NCBI RefSeq assembly: GCF_014805625.2
Contig: NW_023998476.1
Span: forward strand, 248,001-312,000
Direction: 5' to 3'
DNA: 64,000 nucleotides
Origin: Glossina fuscipes
Lineage: Eukaryota; Arthropoda; Insecta; Diptera; Glossinidae
In this document: piece after piece, positions 1 through 10,440 of the stretch
How positions within the stretch are numbered: the first letter of the stretch is position 1
Layout: each line of letters starts with the position of its first letter
Notes under the pieces: generated by a model
Seen by the model: the letters and a program-made list of their open reading frames with translations, nothing else
What the model was told of the DNA's origin: nothing
Databases searched by the model: none
Translations under genes and position numbers: made by a program

Positions 1-624
1 ATTATTATTGTTATTATTACAGGTTTTCTAAACGAACGAAATAAATTCATAAGTTAAAGAAAGACAAATAAAACTATAAGGGATCACGGCCCACTATTAA
101 ATACCCTGTACTAGTTTAAAGTCATTTATGTAACGACTTTCCAGAATAAGGCATACTGTAGCAATTGGTCGAAAAAACCGATCCAGATCATTTTTAATAG
201 CACCCGTCTTTGAGCCATAACACATCAGCAAACCAAATTTCATCAAAATATTTCGCAAATTGCGATGTGGAAGTTAAACAATACATGGACAGACATCACA
301 AAAATAGACAAGCTCAGATCGACTCAGAAAATGATTCTGATTCGAACGGTATAAGAAAAGGTGGGTCCTTCTAGGTTTCTGCACATACCTAATATATTCC
401 GTGCGACAAGTGGTGGACAACTCTATACATTTATACATTTGAAACCTTGATGACGAAATTTTTGATGTGCTTTAGCAGCCTGAGCAATGAAAAGCTTTCA
501 TTACTTGTAATAAATGAAACGTAAACATTAAAAAATATTAAAAAACACGTTACTCTTGCGGCTATCCTCTTAATGCACTTAATAATTCCATATATTAATG
601 ATCGTTTTAATTATGAATACTCAC
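1..624. other. Hr3 intron before the missing last exon, with one dispersed repeat
   Basis: No coding sequence was recognised. Neither strand encodes the expected last Hr3 exon. Most of 90-400 is a decayed GTCY-type repeat (listed separately), and the rest is plain AT-rich sequence. Confidence 0.7.
90..400 (+). repeat. GTCY-type dispersed repeat copy
   Basis: This is a decayed member of the main repeat family in this window, forward orientation. In order it contains a TACCCTGTAC-like start, CATTTATGTAACGACTTT, AAATTTCATCAAAATATTT, a GACAGACAT segment, GATCGACTCAGAAAATGATT and CGGTATAAGAAAAGGTGGGT. Drosophila and other flies carry comparable non-autonomous elements with GTCY microsatellites (mini-me/DINE-1-like). 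The assignment is by pattern only. Confidence 0.7.
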
Positions 625-775
625 CGGAAGTTAGGAATATTGTTGAGTAAAGTATCTAGCACTGTCACGTCACCCTTAAGAGGAGCATGGTTGGCTTCCA
701 GTTCCTGTCTTATCGCATTCATGCTTAAGTTAAAAAGCCTCTGTATTTCCGTATTACCACGCACCCCATTCCTCT
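625..775 (-). CDS. Hr3: Hr3 common exon 7 (late ligand-binding domain)
   Basis: This exon encodes about 50 residues starting [16 protein letters not shown] and ending LLNNIPNF plus two bases of the next codon. It follows a TGTAG acceptor at 776-780 and ends at a strong GTGAGT donor (624-619), leaving phase 2. The segment corresponds to the helix 9-10 region of the ROR-type ligand-binding domain and includes the [16 protein letters not shown] stretch. The next exon, expected to begin with DISILHMESL and to carry the activation helix, is not found between bases 1 and 624, so the gene runs off the window. Confidence 0.95.
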
Positions 776-839
776 CTACAACAAAATTGATTATTAATAT
801 ATTCAGAGAATTAAGTAAATGTTAATAATTTAATTTTAC

Positions 840-1083
840 CCGGCCACAGCAGCACTAAACTTTGATACAGAGCAAGTTCGGTTTCAGTTAATTTTAAATC
901 AGCAATCGACTTAGCTGTTTGAAAAATTCTTGAGACCAGTCGCATTTCCTCTGAGTCCGATGTATAAAAAGCTTCTTGCGGCAACATTACGTCGCCATAA
1001 AGCACAGCATTCTGTGAGAGATCTAACAAACGGGACATTCTTACAATTGCCAGCTCAAATGAACCGGTTTTCAATAAAAGAAT
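840..1083 (-). CDS. Hr3: Hr3 common exon 6 (central ligand-binding domain)
   Basis: The exon opens at a GATAG acceptor in phase 0 with [20 protein letters not shown] and ends at LVLLWP plus one base (G) before a GTAAAA donor, which joins in phase 1 to the next exon. It encodes the core of the ligand-binding domain: the helix 4/5 signature, the beta turn ([15 protein letters not shown]) and helices 6 to 8 ([15 protein letters not shown]). The length (244 nt) and all splice phases fit. A simple open-reading-frame search would start the protein at the TTG at 1074, but that is an internal Leu codon, not a start. Confidence 0.97.
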
Positions 1084-1200
1084 CTATCATTAAAGAATGA
1101 AGAAAACATTATGTTTTGCATTAAGAAAATTGCACGAAATGTTAAAAAAAATGAATTGGAATTTAAATCAAAAGAGAATATCTTAAAATTTAGATTTAAC

Positions 1201-1347
1201 CTGATCGTCTTGACTTAAACGCATAAATCCCGGTATTAATTTTGCAAACTCAATAATATTTTGTATCATTTGTGTAAGCTTTTCCGCACAGTCTAACCAC
1301 AGTTCTTGCTGGCCCAAGTTTTTATAATACAAAATCCTTGAGATATC
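1201..1347 (-). CDS. Hr3: Hr3 common exon 5 (ligand-binding domain, helix 3 region)
   Basis: This is a 49-codon exon in phase 0 at both ends (TTGCAG acceptor, CAG/GTTAAA donor). It encodes [20 protein letters not shown] through [20 protein letters not shown] and FMRLSQDDQ, which is the helix 2-4 segment with the FAKxIPGF signature shared by nuclear receptors. It continues directly into ILLLKTGSF of the next exon. The intron to that exon is only 117 bp, typical of compact fly introns. Confidence 0.97.
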
Positions 1348-1414
1348 CTGCAATAAATGAATAAAAATTAATAATGGTCGACTAATTGTGATCACTCAGT
1401 CAAAAAATGCTAAC

Positions 1415-1518
1415 CTGCGGTTTTCGAAACATTTCGTGTACTATTTCCAATTTGGTATTTGTGTTCGCATGAGCCTCGGCTAAGGTCTTAATTAAAACAT
1501 CGTTTATGTCTCCATCTC
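1415..1518 (-). CDS. Hr3: Hr3 common exon 4 (start of ligand-binding domain)
   Basis: This short exon follows a TTTAG acceptor and ends at CCGCAG/GTTAGC. With the G left over from the previous exon it reads [20 protein letters not shown] and [15 protein letters not shown]. It encodes the hinge to helix 1 segment of the ligand-binding domain. It is too short for most ORF lists and was found by walking splice phases from its neighbours: two bases complete the preceding codon and the exon ends in phase 0. Confidence 0.96.
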
Positions 1519-2657
1519 CTAAACAAAAAATTGAAAATTTTGTTAAAAATGCTTTAACAACGACAGCATATCGATCGATACGAAAACATAGAAATTTGCT
1601 CCGAGGAGACGATATTTACGTTCCAAACAAATTTCGAGTGCTAACGCTTGGAAAATAATTTCAAAATTCAACCAAATCTCTCTTTCCAATGACGAAAATT
1701 TTAGCGTAAGGTGATAAAAAAATAAAATAAACCAAGAACCAAATTTTTTACAAGGTGTCTTCTTCGATGTCCTTTTTAATTAGGCTTGACAATTTCCCCT
1801 TCATCAATGCCAAAGATTATTAGGATCTCTGACAGTCTGATATGATCATTACTGCGTTTGCATCCATCTTTTCATTTTTTTTTTCTATGATCAAGCACTC
1901 AGGAGGTGTTCCTTCTTCGTGCGGGCGTGGTAATGATCGCGCGGCCTTATAGGAAGAGCAGTGTGAAGTGCGGGAATAGTGTTTGTGAACGTTCGATTTG
2001 AAAATCGAGACTTAAAGTACACCGGCAAATACAACTGCTGGTAGGTTACTTCAAAGGTAAGCGTTGTAGTTAAGAAACAGGTCGCGTTGTTGTATTGTAC
2101 TCCATGACGAGTGGATGAGAATGCTGAGAAATCCCTTTAATCCTGTTGAAGAATTTAATTGATGGACATATGTCTTTTATTAGTGTGAAACACTTGTCCT
2201 GAATATATCTGCACATAAGTGCAACATAGCCCACTTTGCGCTGATGCTCAAGGAACAGTTCATGGCACACTTTCATCCCCCATGAGAACCTGACCCTTTC
2301 GCTTGTCCTCGTTTTTCTTATTTAGGCATGGATTTCTTATTTCACGCCAGAGTCATCATGTGCTGTAAACTGTCCCCTAAAAGTTTCTGTAAACTACGAA
2401 GTATTCGAATGAAACGACGAGAAAAAGGAGAAATATTTAAAAAGTGGAAATGTCCCAATAAAGCTGATATGTTTTCAGGTCCTTATACGGGCGAAAAATG
2501 ATGATTATGATCTAATCTCTTATGTAACGATCGAACGTGTATTCAAGAATCAGCGAAACGAATTTTGTTACAAAAACAAAATTTCAAAATTTCCTTTCAT
2601 CTGCTGACTGCAGCCCGCTGTAAAAAAGGTATTAATTATCACATAAGATCATATTAC
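1519..2657 (-). other. Hr3 hinge intron, 1.14 kb
   Basis: This is the intron between the hinge exon and the exon starting GDGDIND. The middle (about 1900-2300) is less AT-rich than the flanks. It holds a 68-codon open stretch on the minus strand (2070-2276) with no family that I recognise. The remainder is AT-rich with no clear features. Confidence 0.8.
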
Positions 2658-2821
2658 CGTGACTGATAAATTCAGAATCCATTATTGTACTTCGTGGTTC
2701 GTATGTAGTACTATCGACATAATCGGCAGATATATCGTAGGCCATTGTCTGTTGCGGCGTCACCGACGCAGAGTAGCCGTACGGACTCCCATAGCTGACT
2801 TCATTATTTGAATAGCTATAA
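2658..2821 (-). CDS. Hr3: Hr3 common exon 3 (hinge region)
   Basis: This exon encodes the Tyr/Ser-rich hinge. Its readable parts include SNNEVSYGSPYGYSASVTPQ, YDISADYVDSTTYEPRST and SEFISH, followed by one G before the GTAATA donor. The acceptor is GTCTAG, and the first base T completes a Gly codon begun in the previous exon (GG/T). This part is less constrained in the family than the two domains, but here it still matches the fly protein closely. The 1.14-kb intron after it is the largest among the common exons. Confidence 0.95.
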
Positions 2822-2899
2822 CTAGACAAATGAATTGAGTTAATTCGCTATTTACTTATAATAACATTATCGAGGAGACGTTGCCAGTTTTCAAGTTAC

Positions 2900-3065
2900 C
2901 CGTTATAGCTGTGATGCAATTGATCACTGCTGGAAGGTGTTTGTATATCGAATACAGAGCTATCGGGCGCAGCATCGTTTTGAGCCCTCATCTGTGCTCG
3001 ATGAAATCTCACCTCGTCTTCAACTTTTTCTCTTTGTTTTTTCGACATTCTACCGAATTTTACAG
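2900..3065 (-). CDS. Hr3: Hr3 common exon 2 (C-terminal extension of the DNA-binding domain and hinge)
   Basis: The exon begins after TTTTAAG. With the G left over from the previous exon it reads [19 protein letters not shown] then [10 protein letters not shown], which is the A-box/C-terminal extension that contacts the AT-rich 5' flank of the ROR response element. It continues into a flexible segment ([20 protein letters not shown]) and ends GG before a GTAACT donor in phase 2. It is not captured as an ATG-initiated frame and was found from splice phase and homology. Confidence 0.96.
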
Positions 3066-3141
3066 CTTAAAACGAAAGAATCGTTTTATAAAAGAAATTA
3101 AAAACTATTTCGAATATATTAAGATTAATATTAAAGTTTAC

Positions 3142-3369
3142 CATCGCGGCTCATTCCCAATTTGAGGCACTTTTGCAGTCTACAATATTGACACCGATTA
3201 CGGTTAACACGATCAACAACGCATTGCTTATTACGAGGACATTGATAATTAACTACCGAGCTTTGTGATCTGCGAAAAAATCCTTTGCAGCCTTCGCATG
3301 TTATAACTCCATAATGAACTCCAGATGATTTATCGCCGCAAACTTTGCATGGAATAATTTCAATTTGAG
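3142..3369 (-). CDS. Hr3: Hr3 common exon 1 (zinc-finger DNA-binding domain)
   Basis: The exon encodes both C4 zinc fingers. Finger 1 is [20 protein letters not shown] with the P-box CEGCKG and the FFRRSQ helix. Finger 2 runs from [17 protein letters not shown] to [12 protein letters not shown]. All eight zinc-binding cysteines are present. The P-box type binds the AGGTCA half-site, and with the extension in the next exon this gives monomeric binding to ROR elements. The TTTACAG acceptor starts at CT, which completes an Ala codon, so any upstream exon must end in phase 1 with G. Both N-terminal exons found here do. The donor is GATG/GTAAAC. Confidence 0.98.
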
Positions 3370-3734
3370 CTGTAAATAGAAAAATCAATTCATTTAAATT
3401 AACTTCTCTTTCAAAAGGATGGAATAATCAGTTTATAGAGAATTAAATTCGTTGACTTCCTTGGACTTGTAATCATATCGAAGATTCGTTTTTTAAAAGG
3501 TTTACACATTTGCTGCGATTATCATTTAATGTTGGCATCCTTTAGAAAAGTTAAGACAACGATTTTAATTTGTCACAAGACTTTTTCTTGTCCTAATTGG
3601 CTTTTGAATGCCTTCAAGCTCTTCTTCTTATACACGACACCAGGAAGGACGTATTAAGCAGATGTATGCAAAGCACAAAACGGCTTAAGATACTTGTTTC
3701 ATCTTTCCTTTTTTTATCTAGAATAAATTCTTTG

Positions 3735-4240
3735 ATAGATTCATTCCTGTCCGTCCGCCTGTGTATCTGATGTTTGTCCATTTATTTTTGTGCTCAACCT
3801 ACATATCGCAATTTTCGAGATATTTAATGAAATTTAATATGTTGATCGAAATGAAAACTATGGTTGTGTTCCCTTTTACAATCACATAACACCTTATTTT
3901 CGACAAGAATAGGCATTATAGTGAATAAAGATTCGGCACTAAATACCCTACACCACTTTTTTGCTAAAGTTTTTCATACAACGACTTTTTTTGGGAAGTA
4001 GTGCAAAAAGTGGACCATTTCAATGTTATTCGTTCTTGAGCCAGGGCATCAAATTTCGTCCAAATAGCTTAAAAATTGCGCCATGTAGGTTGAACAAAAT
4101 AATGTAAGACGTCTTAGATCGATTCACAAAGTGATTTTTAATGGAATTATGTAGTAAAAGGTGAGTACATTTCAGACCATTGTGAGTGTTCTATAAATCC
4201 TCACAAACTTAGTAAGTAAGTACCATAATACACTACTTAC
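3735..4240. repeat. Pair of GTCY-type repeats in opposite orientation
   Basis: A reverse copy (CCTGTCCGTCCGCCTGTG, then GTGCTCAACCTACATATCGC) at 3735-3850 is followed by a forward copy at 3930-4240 (AAATACCCTACACC, ATACAACGACTTTTT, CATGTAGGTTGAACAAAA, TAGATCGATTCACAAAGTGA, AAAAGGTGAG). The arms diverge from each other by point changes and indels. Confidence 0.65.
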
Positions 4241-5589
4241 AAAAATTGGAAATATGAAAAAAAAATTGGACTTCGTTTATATCTTTCGGGGAAAATTGGT
4301 GAAAAATGTTACTTTGAAATAGGAAATATTCAAAAAAATTAAGATACGATAGGAGCATATTTTGAACCCATTATCCTATAAACCTTCCTAAAAAAAATAG
4401 ATTTTTACATGATTACGGCATTTTTAATATTTTATGATAAGAATCGGTCCAAAGTAGCGATTTAACATATAACTTTACTGAGATAAATTTGGACCAAGCT
4501 GGTTTAGTTTTCAAGCCTCCTTTTTCCATAAAATTGTTCTCGTGAAAAAACGGAGTCTTAGTCGACAAAAAGGACTTTATTTTCCATAAGTAATGACGAA
4601 AACAGCTCGAGGATAAATATTTTTTGACAATAAAATTAATTGAACTACACTTGACCTAAACAGATTCATTTTCAGGATCTTCTCCCGTAGTTTATGAAAA
4701 TCAAGCCTTTATACGCTGAAAAGTCTTAACTTTTCATATTTAATGACGAAAATAGGTAAAGGATATATAGTTTTTGACAAATAAAAAAATTACCTATGAT
4801 AAATTATGAGCCTTGAGCCCACTTTTAGAACCCCTTTCCCATAAAACGGTTGCCTATAAAAGCGATCTAATTGCTTTCTTAAAATGAACGTTAAAACGAA
4901 ACTACTTTTTATTTTGATAAATATTCGATACAACTAAGATTTATGCACGTTATTCAAAGGGAAACCACAACCTATCATATATACATGAAATAGATGAAAC
5001 CAATTTTCGATCTAATTTACCCAACAGGGTATCCAATATTCATTTGCAATATATGAATAAATTCCAATTTACTGCTTTGGACTAACGACCTGAGATGATT
5101 GTACAAGAAACAGCCCAAGAGTGTTAAATTAAATCACAGTTGCTTGGAGGCCATACTATATTTTGATTTTTTGACATTATTACTTCACTAAACTAAGGAA
5201 ATAAATCAACTGATGTTGGTGGCAGCATGTGCCACACTGAGCCAGATGCAAACGGTGCAGCCTGAAGTTGTTTAGATCGCCCGCATTCAATTCGAGTCAT
5301 CAAAAGGTATCGGTTGCGTTTTCTTTTTACTATAACGGGGACCGATGATGCTACCAACACAGAAAGCAAAGCAAGTGAGCAAAGAGTTACTTTTGCAAAA
5401 TATAAATCTTGTGTTGACTAGCTTCATGCGAAAAATCATATTCACTGAACCGTAGTGGTACGATTACGAGGATTGTAAGTTTGCAATAGTGCGTGAGATC
5501 AGTTTTTGTCGATAAAAAATTACTATAGTTTCCGATAGTCTACCATATAAGATTTTTTCAAAGAATCATCATAGTGTACACCAGTTGTG
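4241..5589. other. Repeat-derived intronic sequence
   Basis: No gene was recognised. About 4370-4990 has several phrases that recur elsewhere in the window (TTTTCATATTTAATGACGAAAATAGG, here in two versions, and CCCATAAAA..GTT). It is probably interior sequence of the same old element family. The remainder is featureless. Confidence 0.45.
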
Positions 5590-5760
5590 GTATAGGCTAC
5601 ATTAAATTTATGCGGACGTACGTAACAACGGGAAGGGCTTAAAATAGACCAACCATTTCTTAAACCTATCGATTCAGAATGATCTTCAGCTGTAGGTTAA
5701 AGCACAATTTTTGAGATATTTTGATAAATGCCAAAAAAAGTAAAGGACGAACGCTAACCG
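5590..5760 (-). repeat. GTCY-family repeat, reverse orientation
   Basis: This copy contains GGCTACATTAAATTTATGCG, CCTATCGATTCAGAATGATC, CTGTAGGTTAAAGCACAATT and TTGAGATATTTTGATAAA, the reverse complement order of the family core, without the GTCY tract. Confidence 0.6.
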
Positions 5761-5850
5761 TATACACCGCCTTATTTTGAAAAGTAGTTATATGGAAAGG
5801 TTGAAATTTTCAAAATTTGTCAACATATTTCGGCAATCAGTAGTTTTTGA

Positions 5851-5955
5851 ATATCACCGCATATAAAGATTCGCAGGAAATGTAAATCGTAAACCTTTAC
5901 ATACCAGAACTTACATGTTAATGTTTTATAAAAATTTGTTCACGATAGTAATTTA
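5851..5955 (+). repeat. Direct repeat, copy 1 (partner at 6654-6758)
   Basis: This 105-bp segment is repeated about 800 bases downstream with roughly 11 mismatches and no gaps by eye. The best-conserved part is TTAATGTTTTATAAAAATTT plus GTTCACGATA. Confidence 0.85.
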
Positions 5956-6229
5956 TTTTTTTATAAGCACTAAATTAATTTAATCGGATGTAGTATCGCG
6001 AAATTTTATATTAAGTAAGCCATTCAAGTTTTGATTATAATAGCATCTACAAGACCTAGTATTCATACAGAAGTGATCGTTAATAATGCAAATTTTGAAA
6101 TCGGAAGAACTGCATGCAATTTTTTTCAAATGAAGATCTATTACTAGTTATATGTTTTTTCATTATTTTCGTACATTTCGTTGTATTCTTTACAGACAAT
6201 TCTATTTTTATACGCGATATGCGAATGTA

Positions 6230-6420
6230 TACATAACCTGACTTGAGGTAAAGCCATCTTTCACCGTACCAATGAATTGAAAATCGCTTTCTGAATCGAT
6301 CTAAGCTTGTCTGTCTATCTGTTCGTCTTGTGTTCGTCTACTAATCACAATTTCTGAAAGTTGATACATCGGCCTGTTTCGATCCATAGACGAACGGACC
6401 GGAGCGCTCTGAATGCTACT
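6230..6420 (-). repeat. GTCY-type repeat, reverse orientation
   Basis: The copy has CTGAATCGATCTAAGCTTGT followed by CTGTCTATCTGTTCGTCTTG and CACAATTTCTGAAAGTTGAT, matching the reverse core of the family. Confidence 0.65.
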
Positions 6421-6653
6421 TCTCATACAATATTCTTTTTTGAAAAGTCGTTTTGTGAGCATCTGTATTAAAAGAAGTGTTGTAAGGGCGATTTTTTAAG
6501 CGGTCTCTCATATAACCGTTCTTACGAAAACTGTGTCTTTATATGGCAAAAATGTATCATTTTCAATATTTCGTGATGAAAATTGGTTTATAGCAGCAAA
6601 TTTACATAGAAAACAACCTTACCGAATCTGGATAGGACAGGTCTAGTTTCTGG

Positions 6654-6758
6654 ATATCACAGCATATAAAGATTCTCGGGAAATCTAACTCGTAAACGCT
6701 TACATGCCAGAGCTTATATGTTAATGTTTTATAAAAATTTGTTCACGATAATAATTTA
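6654..6758 (+). repeat. Direct repeat, copy 2 (partner at 5851-5955)
   Basis: This is the second copy of the 105-bp segment at 5851-5955, same orientation. It lies inside a larger stretch of repeat-family sequence. Confidence 0.85.
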
Positions 6759-6929
6759 ACATAACAATTAAATGTACCACATTTGACTCACGTAGATCTA
6801 TTTCTTGGACCATATTCCTTATAAAATTCCTCATGAATAGTAACCCCTTCAGAAAAAAGCTTAAGTTGAAATATTTTATGATAAAAATTGGTTCATGGCA
6901 GCAATATAGCAAAATAATTATAATTTGTT

Positions 6930-7200
6930 TCCATATTCCGGCTTTTCAGAATAGGGCGTTATATGAGGAGTGGTCAAAAAAGTGGACCGATGCGAACAAT
7001 TTTGAAGGGCGTTCGTGGTAGGGCCAAAGTACGCCTGTGTACCAAATTTCACCAAAGTATCTCAAAAATTGCGACCTGTAGCTTGAACACAAATTTACAT
7101 GGGCAGACATCAGACCGGCAGACAGGATTACATCAATTCAGACTACGATTCTGAATCGATCGGTAGAGAGTTTGGATCACATAACTATTTTTTTATACGC
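6930..7200 (+). repeat. GTCY-type repeat, forward orientation
   Basis: The copy shows the family order: AAATTTCACCAAAGTATCTC, AAAAATTGCGACCTGTAGC, TTGAACACAAATTTAC, GGGCAGACATCAGACCGGCA, then ATTCTGAATCGATCGGTAGA. It is a well-preserved copy. Confidence 0.75.
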
Positions 7201-7469
7201 TACCTTATAACGAGTGAATAACTGTAGTAGGCGATGTTGTATGAGGTATCTGATGAGGTATCGATCTTGCCTGACTATAATGTTCTTACTTGTTTTTATA
7301 TTTTATCATTTTACTAAAAAAGGTTCTATTTTCGTGGGGTGGATTACATCAGAGAGAGTTCAGAAACTTGCCACAGCGAAGCAAAATTTTCCAAACCAAT
7401 TTAAAATTTCGAAATATTATTATAAAGCAAGTTATATTCAGAAATTTTGAAAATTGCAATTACTTTTCA

Positions 7470-7680
7470 TTCGTCCTTAGGATTTCATACAAATATCTCA
7501 AAAAGTGCGATTATAACTTAAGCATAAAATTAGATGGACGGAGAGGTGACGGACCGATAAACCGACAAGCTTTGATTGACTTGCAAAATGGTTCTGAATC
7601 GATCGGTGGAATAAAAGGTGGGATTGGTCTATCTTAAGCCCATCTAGGTTTTACATGCGTCCACCTAAACTTCCTTACCC
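7470..7680 (+). repeat. GTCY-type repeat, forward orientation
   Basis: The copy contains ACAAATATCTCAAAAAGTGC, GGACGGAGAGGTGACGGACC, GGTTCTGAATCGATCGGTGG and ATAAAAGGTGGGATTGGTCT, ending at the 5' side of the LINE relic. Confidence 0.75.
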
Positions 7681-7739
7681 ATCCTTATTTTAGAAAGCTA
7701 AAAAAAGTAAATTTTAATAATCCACCACTTTGAAAGGAC

Positions 7740-8900
7740 TTCCAAGGTTTTTACCAAATTTGAGGCCGATATCTTCATTTTTGTGAACAGAAGAATTTTA
7801 TCACAAACGTCACACCTCAACACGGGGTGGAACCAAGCTATCCGCCATTGTGGTGAAAGAAACGTCGCTGAAATAAATATTTTCAAGGAGATCGACAAGG
7901 TATGGCACGATGTATCTGCGAACGGACTTCGTTTGATGCCGACAACATTTGCACAAGTCGGAATAATCGTTCGATAAACAGTGTAATCGGCGCATATTCC
8001 TCGAGCTGCTTAAGTGCGTGTATACGAAAAAGCTCCTTTTTTTCTTATTTTCTGTTTCTGACGCTCATTAACAACCACCTGTGTGTGAAAAAAAAACCCG
8101 TTTACTCACTGCTAACAACTACACATTTTACGACCCGTTATCCCTCGCCAAGAGATCATATAACATCGAACTACAAAACAAATACTGCACGATAAGAGGC
8201 ACACTTAATAAAGACATCGTAAAAATATTCTACGGTAAACTTTGACGCCACGAAAGTCCATTGCCATATCTTAATAAATGGACAATGATGGACAACACCC
8301 CTCGCTTTTGATGGTTTCAATGTAAAATAATCAACAAATCTGGTCATGCGAATACAAAATTATGTTGATTGAGTATACCTATATTCAAAGTGTCAAAAGC
8401 GATGTAAGAAATATTTCGCTGTAACCAAAATCCACAAGATTTATGCTGTTTATATCGGGCCAATATTAGAGTACAATTTATATGCGGGAGTACTTACATC
8501 CTCCCTAGAGTCTCCTGACTGCGTACAAGGAAAAGCTTAGAGGCCTGTTGGGAGTGGGAATGCGTTCAAATCCTCAGTACTCTTAGCGGTTAGCATAATG
8601 TGGACTATGTTGTGCTTACAAATAAGTATATGTAGGGCAAGCTTTCCGCGCGGATAAATAAAAATTTGTGCGGCAATCAACTCTTTTAATAGGATCAAAC
8701 GATTTTCTCAGCGCAGATACCGCATGACATATTACCGCCACTTATCGTTCTTCAACAGCAACTATTCCAGATGTATCCACTTCCTAATCAAACGTACAAT
8801 GCTCCTCTCTTTCTTCTCTCCCCACCTACAAGCCTTTTTGGACTCCGCCGTACCAACATGCCTAGAGGACATTCCCTGAGTAGTCAAAGAAAACCAAAAA
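7740..8900 (+). mobile_element. Decayed LINE fragment (reverse-transcriptase relic)
   Basis: At 7813-7911 the plus strand reads HLNTGWNQAIRHCGERNVAE followed by INIFKEIDKVWHD. This resembles the GLNQ..P..RT..VAIDLSKAFDTVNHD block of jockey-type reverse transcriptases. About 550 bases on, YIGPILEYNLYAGVL (8445-8490) matches the thumb motif RPILEYASPVW. Next come a KLRGLLGVGM segment and, in another frame, an NKY..GKLSA stretch, in the order seen in LINE C-termini. Many stops and frameshifts are present. The assignment is from remembered family patterns, and the boundaries are approximate. Confidence 0.6.
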
Positions 8901-8904
8901 GTTG

Positions 8905-9010
8905 CGTAGAATCGATCCAAAATTTCATACTGATCAAGAATATATTCCTGTATACTTTATGGGATCTCTTTTTTCAGGCTATCGCGAATGTTCTTCGACG
9001 GTCGATAAAA
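8905..9010 (+). repeat. GTCY-family repeat, second subfamily (3' part)
   Basis: AATCGATCCAAAATTTCATA, CTGATCAAGAATATATTC and TATACTTTATGGGATCTC follow the order of a well-known dipteran repeat tail. The same tail type occurs at 20070-20190 and 60890-61090. Confidence 0.6.
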
Positions 9011-9400
9011 TAATGATCGTTCATCACAACAACTTCTTTCTAGAGTTTTTAGCTTTCACTGATTGACTGATTATATAATAATCACTTGCCCAAATTCCGA
9101 CAGATGTCGTCCACCTTTATAGTTTTCAAACGTGTCAAAAGTTGTGCATTAAGCGAAATGTGAAATTTTGTACAAGCCTTTAACAAGATTATTCATGAAA
9201 GTAAAGAGCACGAAGTGCAATTAAATTTGGAGAAGAAAGTAGAAGAACATGGATCTTTCATATATTTTCCGTCGCGAAACTATAACATCGCAGATAACAT
9301 ATACAGGATATGTTAGAACCGTATCAAAACTCTCATTGCAGACACTGTGATCATTACCATGCCGAGGGAAAAACGGTCTTGAATGATGGAAAACTCTAAA

Positions 9401-9460
9401 AAGTATACTATACGACCGAAAAGTATACTATACGACCGGAAAGTATACTATACGACCGAA
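9401..9460 (+). repeat. Three perfect-period 20-bp tandem repeats
   Basis: The unit AAGTATACTATACGACCGAA occurs three times at exactly 20-bp spacing, with one substitution in the middle copy. Each unit contains the palindrome AGTATACT. Confidence 0.95.
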
Positions 9461-10080
9461 AGAAAGAATTCGTGTAAAACAAGTGTATTGGCAAACCGTG
9501 TTATTTACAAATCGTGTAAGAAACCGGGTAAAGGAGGAGTCGATGTACATGCTTCACGCTTGTGTTTTCATGCCGGTCGGTTTCTATGGATGGAGACTTT
9601 AATCGACCTTTCGAACCACGAAGTTCGAGCAACGAACTACTCGAAGCCGGCAGTGCAAGTTGCAACAAATGGCTTGAAAAAACTTTTTAGACTAAAAACG
9701 TCACATTGCTACGTCAAATGCCGTATAGTCCTTATTTCGTACTTAAAAAGTTCTTCCTATTCTCAAATGCATAGAAAATATTGCATGAATAATTATTTTT
9801 GACGCCACACACGATAATGTTTAGTTGATATATTTGCAGACCATGTTTTGTCGATAAATGGTTCGTGGAAAGTTTCTTTCGCTTTACAGTGTACGCATGC
9901 ATTCATATACGTATATAAGACAAAAGTATTAAAGTCTTTTCAATGTATTTAAATTTTTTTAATTTACTACAGCGACATAGAATCAACTATAAGTTTTTAA
10001 TTCTGGATAAAATTGCTCCGCTTCGTCGCTACAAAAAAAAAAAAAAAAATGCATTACATTGTCCGAAAGTTAATATGTTG
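9461..10080. other. Intronic stretch with a long unrecognised open frame
   Basis: A 139-codon plus-strand frame covers 9383-9802 and includes the tandem repeat. A phrase in another frame (MPYSPYFVLKKFFLF) faintly recalls transposase C-termini, but the match is too weak to assign. I do not call a gene here. Confidence 0.35.
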
Positions 10081-10440
10081 AAATGATAGGATATATACTT
10101 GTATGTTTTATATATGTATTAATATATGCAAATATATATGTATGCATACATATGCATATGTATATAATAAGTATATATGTAATATATATACATATAGATA
10201 TATATTAGTTCTGACCCACTTTCTTTCTAACGGTGCAATGTAAACAAAGACGAAAAAGAAAAGCATTCAAGAAAAACATGCCCCGACATACCATCACGTA
10301 CAATGTACAGATATACGTGTAATCTATTCAACACATGGATCACTAATGTACATAAATATAAATGTATGCGTTCTAGCATAAGAACATCTACACAACTATA
10401 TATATATATATATAAATATATATATACATGTTTTTACATA
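10081..10440. repeat. TA-rich microsatellite cluster
   Basis: Imperfect TA, TATG and TACA runs lie at 10090-10206 and 10397-10430. A perfect ROR-type element on the minus strand is embedded at 10212-10222 (listed separately). Confidence 0.85.
10212..10222 (-). promoter_or_regulatory. Candidate ROR response element
   Basis: AAAGTGGGTCA fits the ROR/Hr3 monomer site WAWNTRGGTCA exactly. About one or two such matches are expected by chance in a window of this size and composition, so it is only a candidate. Confidence 0.3.

Noticed and set aside
9383..9802. 139-codon plus-strand frame
   Set aside because: It includes the 20-bp tandem repeat, which is not a multiple of three. The faint transposase-like phrase is in another frame. 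No family match.
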